A stretch of 64,000 nt of DNA from Paenibacillus oralis. GTDB taxonomy: Bacteria; Bacillota; Bacilli; Paenibacillales; Paenibacillaceae. Below, in pieces: positions 58,336 to 64,000 of this stretch. Under the pieces are notes generated by a model that was not told the origin of the DNA, did not search any database, and saw only the letters and a list, made by a program, of their open reading frames with translations. The position numbers were made by a program, and so were the translations under genes. The stretch's first letter is position 1, and the number at the start of each line of letters is the position of its first letter. The DNA lies in the NCBI RefSeq assembly GCF_003863965.1, contig NZ_RRCN01000001.1:7003071-7067070 (forward strand), written 5' to 3'.

Positions 58336-59449
58336 ACACTTCCACCGTCCCCAGCACCGCGACCTGCCCCGGGTAAATCTCCAAATTGGTATCCGCGTTC
58401 CCGTTCACCGTCAACTCGGCGTAGTCGATGATCGGCGGAATGTCGAGCAGAATCGCCGCAATCCGGGTAAACCGCACCAACGGATCGGCAAAGGCCAACT
58501 GCTTCAAGTAAGCGCGCACACCATCCTCGATACGCTTTCGCACCTCGTTCAGCGTCGCCCCGCTCGCTAACGTCAACTTCACCCGGATGTCGATCGGCAC
58601 TTCATCGGCCGCCATCACCGTGACGATCGGGCCTGCCGGCGCCATGCCTTCTCCCTGTCCATCCTGAGTCGGATCAATGTAGGCCTGCGCCGCCGCGACG
58701 ATTTCCCCGTTGGCTGCACGCTTTTCCGTGTCCAGCAAATAAATCCCCACCGTTCCGGGCCCCTTCCACAACGGCTCCACCTGCACCCCGCCAACGCCGG
58801 GCACCTCTCCGGCCCATTTCATATACTGCGCTTTGTTGCCACTCGTCCCCTGGTTTCGCACCTGGGAATAAAAACGTTCCAACAGCAGCTCATCCGACTC
58901 GGTATCGGCGCCGCCCCGGGTCTCTTCCGGGTTTGTCACCGCCGTGACGCCGCTCACCGGAGTTGCGATAATCTCGATCACGCCCGCCGGCACGTTGCCC
59001 GCTTGCCCGGCAACAACAGCCCGAATCGTGGCACTTCCCCCACCGTTATCATCCAGGGTTACCGCCATCGTCGTCTCGTATTCGATCGACGCTTCCGCCG
59101 TAACCTCGTCGGCCGGCGTCGCCACGATCGTTCCCGCCGGAACCGTCCTCCCGGGCGTCCCGGTAAACCTGACCACGCCCGCCGCCGCCACGGCCGGCCG
59201 CCGGGTCACCCCATGCTCCGCGGCCCGTAAATCGAGGTACTCCCCGTACGTCGTGCTTGCGAACCCGCGCTCCAGCACCTGCCGGGCCCACACCGCCGCC
59301 TCCGCCAGCATAAAAGCCGCCGGGGCTTCGGCGTCCCAAATAAAAGAACCCTCGGATTTATCGATATCCGAAGGCACCCGAGCCAGCATCCGCTCCATAA
59401 TTTGTTCTTCCGTTTGATCCTGCAAATAAAGCGGCAGTTCCGCCATCAT
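58328..59449 (-). CDS. xkdT: Baseplate J/gp47 protein (XkdT)
   Basis: The 373-residue protein has the typical early QTEEQIMERMLARVPSDIDK and EGSFIWDA, then RFTGTPGRTVPAGTIVATPA and GTSGNKAQYMKWAGEVPGVG. Baseplate J proteins form the wedge of contractile tails. It overlaps XkdS by 4 bp, as in PBSX. Confidence 0.93.
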   Translation of the reverse strand: MMAELPLYLQDQTEEQIMERMLARVPSDIDKSEGSFIWDAEAPAAFMLAEAAVWARQVLERGFASTTYGEYLDLRAAEHGVTRRPAVAAAGVVRFTGTPGRTVPAGTIVATPADEVTAEASIEYETTMAVTLDDNGGGSATIRAVVAGQAGNVPAGVIEIIATPVSGVTAVTNPEETRGGADTESDELLLERFYSQVRNQGTSGNKAQYMKWAGEVPGVGGVQVEPLWKGPGTVGIYLLDTEKRAANGEIVAAAQAYIDPTQDGQGEGMAPAGPIVTVMAADEVPIDIRVKLTLASGATLNEVRKRIEDGVRAYLKQLAFADPLVRFTRIAAILLDIPPIIDYAELTVNGNADTNLEIYPGQVAVLGTVEVYE

Positions 59450-59907
59450 GTCACACTCCCTTCCGCGATAATCTCTTCCTCCCGGACATTTTTCACCCGG
59501 CAGCTAAACCGGCATCCATCGTCCTGCCACGAAAAAGCAAAATCCCCCACGCTTAAAGTACGGGGATCCACCATCAGCGTCTCCGTCGCGATCCGCTCGA
59601 TCTCGCTTTCCTGGACGGCGCGGCTGTAGCCTTTGCCGATCAGTTCTTCGAATTCTTGACCGTACGACCGCGAATAAATCAGATGCCGGTAGCGCGGCGT
59701 GCGGATTGCTTTTTCACACCACACCACCCAAGCGGCGGTGTCGTCGGCCCGGGCGATTTTTCGCGTGGGCGTCATCACGAATTCCCCGGCGTCGAAATCA
59801 AACCGCCAGCTTCGCCCAAAAGCCACCTCATCATTCGTCGTTTCCAGCGTTTCCCCCTCGGCAGAGGACCACAAATCCACCACCGCTTCCGGAAAAAGAT
59901 TAGCCAT
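59446..59907 (-). CDS. xkdS: DUF2634 baseplate protein (XkdS)
   Basis: The 153-residue protein has WRFDFDAGEFVMTPTRKIAR and YSRSYGQEFEELIGK, characteristic of DUF2634/XkdS, a gp25-like baseplate component. It overlaps the neighbouring genes by a few bases on both sides, so it is part of the tail operon. Confidence 0.9.
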   Translation of the reverse strand: MANLFPEAVVDLWSSAEGETLETTNDEVAFGRSWRFDFDAGEFVMTPTRKIARADDTAAWVVWCEKAIRTPRYRHLIYSRSYGQEFEELIGKGYSRAVQESEIERIATETLMVDPRTLSVGDFAFSWQDDGCRFSCRVKNVREEEIIAEGSVT

Positions 59908-60301
59908 TCCCGCTCACCACCCTGCAAATGACGATCGCATCATTCCCGCCATTAATCGGCAGCGCCAGCACCCGGTCGCCCGGCTGGTACCGCAACGTGA
60001 GCAGCGCTTTTTCGGTTTCCGAAGGCTCGAACGAAAAGTTCCCCTGTCCCGACACGGCGCCATCCCTGCTGTCCTTCAATCCGTCAACGGTACCTGTCAA
60101 CTTAACATCAGGCAGTTTCAACGTCCCCGGAAATTCCGCAACCAAATAATCCTGGATTTCATGTTTGAAGCTATCCAGCTTCAGTCCCGATCCCGTAATG
60201 GTTCCCAACTCGGCCGAAACGCCCGCCAAAGCTTCCGCCGTTTTTCTAACGGCATTTTCCCGCAGCGAAACAGCCAATGCCGCATATGGATCAGTTGTCA
60301 A
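59900..60301 (-). CDS. xkdR: DUF2577 tail protein (XkdR)
   Basis: The 133-residue protein ends with LTLRYQPGDRVLALPINGGN and a VICRV strand, as in DUF2577/XkdR proteins, small baseplate proteins of the gpV-like or spike-associated group. It overlaps XkdQ by 11 bp and XkdS by 8 bp. Confidence 0.87.
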   Translation of the reverse strand: MTTDPYAALAVSLRENAVRKTAEALAGVSAELGTITGSGLKLDSFKHEIQDYLVAEFPGTLKLPDVKLTGTVDGLKDSRDGAVSGQGNFSFEPSETEKALLTLRYQPGDRVLALPINGGNDAIVICRVVSGNG

Positions 60302-61292
60302 GAAAATACCTCCTTTTCACGTCGGCCTCCGTCGCCAGCTCCAGCGTCATATGACCAGGCTCGCCTAGCTCATGGGACACCGACGTCACGATCAGATTCA
60401 ATCCGTTAAAATTCACCTTATCTCCGGCGCGAACCGTGTTCAAATCCACACAGGTGACGCTAAAGGTCTGTCCCAGACCCATCAGCATGGATTCGGCGAA
60501 TTTTTTGGCTGCGCTGGCGGTTTTGACGTTTTCGTCCTGAACAATCCGCTGCAGTACACCGTATTTGGCGGTCTCCCCGTTCGCTACGGCCAGCACCTTG
60601 GATGGCGCATTTTCCTTCTGATCCTCGGTCCCGATAACCTTCACCCTTGTGACCGAGCCTTCCAGTGTGCGGTTTTGCGTCGCTTCCTCCAACTGCTCCA
60701 GCACCCAGACCGTTTTGTTGCTGCCGATTTGAAAAAACGTGAGCCCGGCAGGCGTCATCCGCGGAATGTACATATTGCCCCCAGCCTTAACCGTCTCTTT
60801 TAGATCGGACATGATCATGCTGTAGAGCGTCTGCGGCCGGTAGACGGCTTTTTTCAGTTTCGTTTTCGTGTCGGGCACCGAATCGAGCTTGATGTTCCAG
60901 TCCGCAGCGTATTTTCGCAGGCGTTGGCTGGCCGTTCCTCCGGCCGGAAAAAGGCACTCATCCTCCGATTTGGCCAAATATATCGTCCGGTCGTAAACCG
61001 TCACCGTCATGTGTTTCGTCTGCTTGATCGAGCTTGTGCATTCCCAGACGACGCCGGGGTGGAGCAAGTACACCATGCTTTTACCGCCAGCGCCTGAAGC
61101 GCCGCCATCCCCGCTAAACGGTACTCCACTGATGCGGATTTCCTGCCCCGGTTCAATGCCGGGAAAAGACGCCGGAATTTTCAGCTGTATCGTCCCCTGG
61201 TAAGAAATCTGGTCCAGCGAATCCTTCAGCGTGATCCCTTCCACCAGTTCGCGCAAATAATATTTGTTCTGCAGCACCACTTCGTAACTCAC
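60291..61292 (-). CDS. xkdQ: Baseplate hub protein XkdQ
   Basis: I start at GTG 61292, whose bases overlap the XkdP TGA (GTGA), giving about 333 residues beginning SYEVVLQNKYYLRELVEGIT. An upstream ATG would place the start deep inside XkdP. The fold and length match XkdQ/gpD-like hub proteins (SRVKVIGTEDQKENAPSKV-like TRVKVIGTEDQKEN; LGEPGHMTLELATEADVKRR). It connects the tail tube and the baseplate. Confidence 0.85.
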   Translation of the reverse strand: MSYEVVLQNKYYLRELVEGITLKDSLDQISYQGTIQLKIPASFPGIEPGQEIRISGVPFSGDGGASGAGGKSMVYLLHPGVVWECTSSIKQTKHMTVTVYDRTIYLAKSEDECLFPAGGTASQRLRKYAADWNIKLDSVPDTKTKLKKAVYRPQTLYSMIMSDLKETVKAGGNMYIPRMTPAGLTFFQIGSNKTVWVLEQLEEATQNRTLEGSVTRVKVIGTEDQKENAPSKVLAVANGETAKYGVLQRIVQDENVKTASAAKKFAESMLMGLGQTFSVTCVDLNTVRAGDKVNFNGLNLIVTSVSHELGEPGHMTLELATEADVKRRYFLDN

Positions 61293-61933
61293 TGCGGCAT
61301 CACCAGCTTTTGACCGGGCTTGATTTTGTTCGGGTCCTTGCCGATCGTTTTCTGATTCGCTTTGTAAATCTGCTGCCACTTCGAGCTGTCGCCAAGCTCC
61401 AGTTTAGCGATTTTGGTCAGCGTGTCGCCGGATTTGACGACGTAGGTTTTCGCCGGCTTTTTCGTATCCGGACGGGTCGATTTTTTAGCCGAAGCCCCAG
61501 CCGAAGCAGCCGTATGGACCTTCATCTCCCGCCAGGTGCGGGCGGTCAGGTCAAAGTATACGTCCCCCGGTTCCCCGCCTTTAAAGCTGCTGTTATGCGC
61601 AGCAATCATAACCAGCACATTCACCGCCGTTCCGGAAATAATCAGCCGCACTGGCGATTTGCTGTTCATCATCGTGGTCAGCTGATTCATCGCCTCCTGC
61701 GGGTCGGGGAGATTTTCATAATTGCAGTATCCCGGATCATAGACCGCCGGAAAAAAAGAAGAGAAGGCGATCTCTTTCACCTTCTCACCAGCCGGGAAAT
61801 CGTATTCCCCCAGCGACAAAATATTGACCGTCTCCAGCGCCTTCCCGCGGGAAATCGAAATTTCGTCCGGATTCACCGGAAAATAAAAGTCATTGCCCGC
61901 TCCGTCAATCAAATGGATTTCCATCTTCCTCAT
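61289..61933 (-). CDS. xkdP: LysM tail protein XkdP
   Basis: The 214-residue protein has an N-terminal tail domain (FPVNPDEISISRGKALETVN) and a C-terminal LysM peptidoglycan-binding module (TYVVKSGDTLTKIAKLELGD, about 165-213). It is a tail-hub component adjacent to the tape measure in PBSX-type tails. The start may be the fourth codon (ATG 61924), as the first ATG is very near the GGGGG site. Confidence 0.9.
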   Translation of the reverse strand: MRKMEIHLIDGAGNDFYFPVNPDEISISRGKALETVNILSLGEYDFPAGEKVKEIAFSSFFPAVYDPGYCNYENLPDPQEAMNQLTTMMNSKSPVRLIISGTAVNVLVMIAAHNSSFKGGEPGDVYFDLTARTWREMKVHTAASAGASAKKSTRPDTKKPAKTYVVKSGDTLTKIAKLELGDSSKWQQIYKANQKTIGKDPNKIKPGQKLVMPQ

Positions 61934-61940
61934 CGCCCCC

Positions 61941-63815
61941 TTACTTCAGATTTTGCATGGCGAACCTGACCTCATTGGCGATTCTCAAGCCCGCCGCCTT
62001 AGCAAGTTCGTCATAATTGATCTCGTCTTTGTTGACGGTGAGGTTGAGAGCGCCTTGGGATAGGGAGACGTTGATTTGAAACGGCGTGGAGTTTTGTTTT
62101 TGCACCCCTTCATTCCGCCCATTTCCGAAACGTCTGTAGGTTCTAAGCCCGTTAGTATCAGGAATTGAAGCAGCTTGCGGAGACATCGCCTGATTTGAAG
62201 CGCTTTGTGATAAGGAAGCTGCCGGAGTGTTCATCGCTTTGCTCGCACTTGACGAAGCTTTATTTTTCTTGGAGAAAAATGTATCGTGCAAAAATCCTCC
62301 GACTTTGTTCCCCAAAAAATCACCGGCGATCGATCCCAGGGTTGCGCCGATAACCGTACCTGCCCCAGGAATGACGGAACCGATCATTCCTCCGACGACG
62401 CCCCCTGCCGCCGATAAGACAGCCGAACCCGTCGCTTTAAAACGATCTTTCTTCGAATCCGCAGATGCTATCGCGGCCGCATCTCCCACAAGCCCGAGAG
62501 GACCGGGCAAATTTTTGCCGATGAACTTCGCCCCTTTTCCAAGCCAGCCTGCACCCTTCATGAGCGATGATAGTCCATTTCCGCTAATTAAGCTCTTTCC
62601 TACATCCATTAATTTGGGCACCTTACCGCCGATCAAGCTTTTCCCCTTATCCATGAGCTTCGGGCCATTTTCAGCGATCCAATTTTTACTCGTATTAATG
62701 ATCTTTGAGCCGCTTTCTCCCACCCGGGAGGCCCCTTTCTTTATGGAAGAGATTCCTTTTCCAGCCAGGTTCTTGGCGCCTTCCAGTAGTCCGGGACCTT
62801 TTTCGGTGAGTAGATCGATACCCGTATTCATTAGCAGGCCCAATCCCATTTGTCCTATAGAACCTCTCCCCAAAGCTCTTCTGCCGGCTGAACCGCCGAC
62901 TCTTCCCGTTCTTCTCCCAAAGTCCGTTCTTGAGCCTGAACTGTTCTGATTATTGCCTCTCACCCTTCTTCCTGTGTTTCCCTGGGCATTGGTCCCCCTT
63001 CTCCCGCCGGAGTTTCTTCCACCGGAATTTCTTCCGCCATTGCCGCATTTACAAATACATATGCAGGTACATTTTTCTTTTTTGGAGTCGTCCTTTTTGC
63101 CGATGATTTTATCGATCAGCCCTTTTAAGCCATCCTTGGCGTAGTCCTTAGCCGTATCCTCGCCGATGCTTTTAACAAAATCTACGGCTCCTTTCAAAAT
63201 CCCTTCACTTTTCTTGTCGTTTTCCGACGCCTTGTTTCCCTCTGCCGGGCTTGCCTTACCCAACTTCTCGCCTATCCGGTTTGTGGTATTGCCTGATGTC
63301 GCAGGATTGCCTGCCCCGCTCGCCTTTACCGCATCCCCCAACCCCAGCGCCTGCATCATAACATTCTTCAATCCACCGCCAAGCGCGCTGGCGATCGACG
63401 CGGAGATGCGCTGCATCGTGCTTTTGCCGTCGGAGCTTATCCATTTCGTAAAAGAATCCCCGACCGCGGTCTCCCAGTCGACTCCGGCGACTGAAACGCG
63501 CCAGCGGGGGGCGCTGAGCGCCGCAAGCGTGGCGTAAAGCTTCACCGCCGATTTGGACGCGCGGTCGTCGAGCTGGACGGTCGGTTTGACCGTGGTGCGG
63601 TGCAGCCGCGTCAGCGTGTCGCCGATTTTACGGGCGGCCGAGGAGAAGCGGTCGTCCAGCTTGACGGCGGGTTTGATTCGCGTTTTGCCCAAAAGCCCGG
63701 CGCGGCGTTGGGTTTGCTGCAGCAGCTTATCCAAGGAGCGCAGCTTTTTTTGCGTTTTGTCGATGTCGCGGTTATCGATCTCGATATCGAGCTCGTAGAT
63801 CTCTTTGTCGGCCAT
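61941..63815 (-). CDS. Short tape-measure protein with alternating-Cys motif
   Basis: The 624-residue protein occupies the XkdO position. The N-terminus has repeated IKPAVKLDDRFSSAARKIGD and VKPTVQLDDRASKSAVKLYA segments, as in phage tape measures of this group. The middle contains CTCICICKC (Cys 249, 251, 253, 255, 257) and a Gly/Asn/Arg-rich low-complexity stretch. Repeated hydrophobic Gly-rich segments (VVGGMIGSVIPGAGTVIGAT) follow. It sets tail length and passes through the membrane at injection. It is shorter than XkdO of PBSX (over 1,300 residues). Confidence 0.78.
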   Translation of the reverse strand: MADKEIYELDIEIDNRDIDKTQKKLRSLDKLLQQTQRRAGLLGKTRIKPAVKLDDRFSSAARKIGDTLTRLHRTTVKPTVQLDDRASKSAVKLYATLAALSAPRWRVSVAGVDWETAVGDSFTKWISSDGKSTMQRISASIASALGGGLKNVMMQALGLGDAVKASGAGNPATSGNTTNRIGEKLGKASPAEGNKASENDKKSEGILKGAVDFVKSIGEDTAKDYAKDGLKGLIDKIIGKKDDSKKEKCTCICICKCGNGGRNSGGRNSGGRRGTNAQGNTGRRVRGNNQNSSGSRTDFGRRTGRVGGSAGRRALGRGSIGQMGLGLLMNTGIDLLTEKGPGLLEGAKNLAGKGISSIKKGASRVGESGSKIINTSKNWIAENGPKLMDKGKSLIGGKVPKLMDVGKSLISGNGLSSLMKGAGWLGKGAKFIGKNLPGPLGLVGDAAAIASADSKKDRFKATGSAVLSAAGGVVGGMIGSVIPGAGTVIGATLGSIAGDFLGNKVGGFLHDTFFSKKNKASSSASKAMNTPAASLSQSASNQAMSPQAASIPDTNGLRTYRRFGNGRNEGVQKQNSTPFQINVSLSQGALNLTVNKDEINYDELAKAAGLRIANEVRFAMQNLK

Positions 63816-63883
63816 TCGTTACCTCCTTTCTCCGTACTTCGCCTGCCTGCCCGGAAGCGGGAAAACCGGGAGCCGGGAGACGC

Positions 63884-64000
63884 TCACTGCATCTCCAGCT
63901 CCCGCTCCGCAAACGCTCTAAGCAGCAGACGCTCTCCTTTGGGGAGCGACCAGTATTCCCCGGGGCGCAGATGATGCCGTGTCCACAAATGGAACAGCAG
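63884..64000 (-). CDS. Phage tail protein, C-terminal part only
   Basis: The visible 38 codons read LLFHLWTRHHLRPGEYWSLP then KGERLLLRAFAERELEMQ and stop at 63884. The position directly upstream of the tape measure and the RPGEYWSLPKGERLLLRAF-type ending suggest a tail assembly chaperone or its frameshift partner. The 5' part is outside the window. Confidence 0.55.
   Translation of the reverse strand: MLFHLWTRHHLRPGEYWSLPKGERLLLRAFAERELEMQ

Overview
The window looks like a chromosomal segment of a Paenibacillus-type Firmicute. The evidence is the strong Shine-Dalgarno sites, GTG/TTG starts, YesM/YesN-type two-component genes, SLH-anchored surface protein, PBSX/Xkd-type phage tail module, PPEP-2-like protease and type VII-like effectors. 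No rRNA or tRNA gene was seen.

Layout. (1) 1-6011: an L-fucose catabolic cluster (fucU partial, FGGY kinase, fucA, fucI) divergent from an AraC regulator; two matching ATTGGA-N4-TCCAAT palindromes lie between them. (2) 6735-17299: a glycan uptake and degradation cluster (GH3, YesN-type regulator, YesM-type kinase broken by a one-base frameshift, ABC importer, GH130). (3) 17752-22517: a GntR-controlled operon (amidohydrolase, DgaE-like lyase, DgaF-like aldolase, sugar kinase) for a glucosaminate or keto-deoxygluconate route. Its promoter is flanked by two copies of one operator.

(4) 22736-29370 is the most striking region. A vWA/MucBP/SLH surface adhesin (1721 residues) has a consensus promoter, a candidate class I cyclic-di-GMP riboswitch and an intrinsic terminator in its leader. 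Convergent to it lies a secreted Pro-Pro endopeptidase whose leader carries two class I cyclic-di-GMP aptamers in tandem with a terminator between them. The adhesin has a Pro-Leu-Pro-Pro-Leu-Pro linker just before its SLH anchor, the expected kind of cleavage site. This is a complete candidate circuit for c-di-GMP-controlled attachment and release. (5) 29601-35936: three secreted fungal-wall hydrolases (GH87, GH18, GH64).

(6) 36210-48672: a contact-toxin region. It contains a TslA-like lipase with its helical targeting module at the C-terminus, a lipoprotein (candidate immunity), WXG100-like and adaptor proteins, and an unusual cassette of radical SAM protein, DUF1257 (Ycf35-like), membrane protein, Ycf46-like AAA+ ATPase and DUF2997. 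A second unit encodes an adaptor, a polymorphic toxin with the same helical module at its N-terminus, and a probable immunity protein. No type VII core ATPase is in the window. (7) 48953-50880: small genes, a mobile-looking repeat and a Hol_Tox-type small toxin. (8) 51101-64000: the baseplate, fibre, lysis and tail-spike end of a contractile phage tail or prophage, running off the right edge.

Intergenic regions carry three palindromic arrays with the same plan (two direct plus two inverted copies of a unit of about 50 bp) and two copies of a 230-bp element with internal 18-bp inverted repeats. All family assignments come from reading the sequence; no database search was run.
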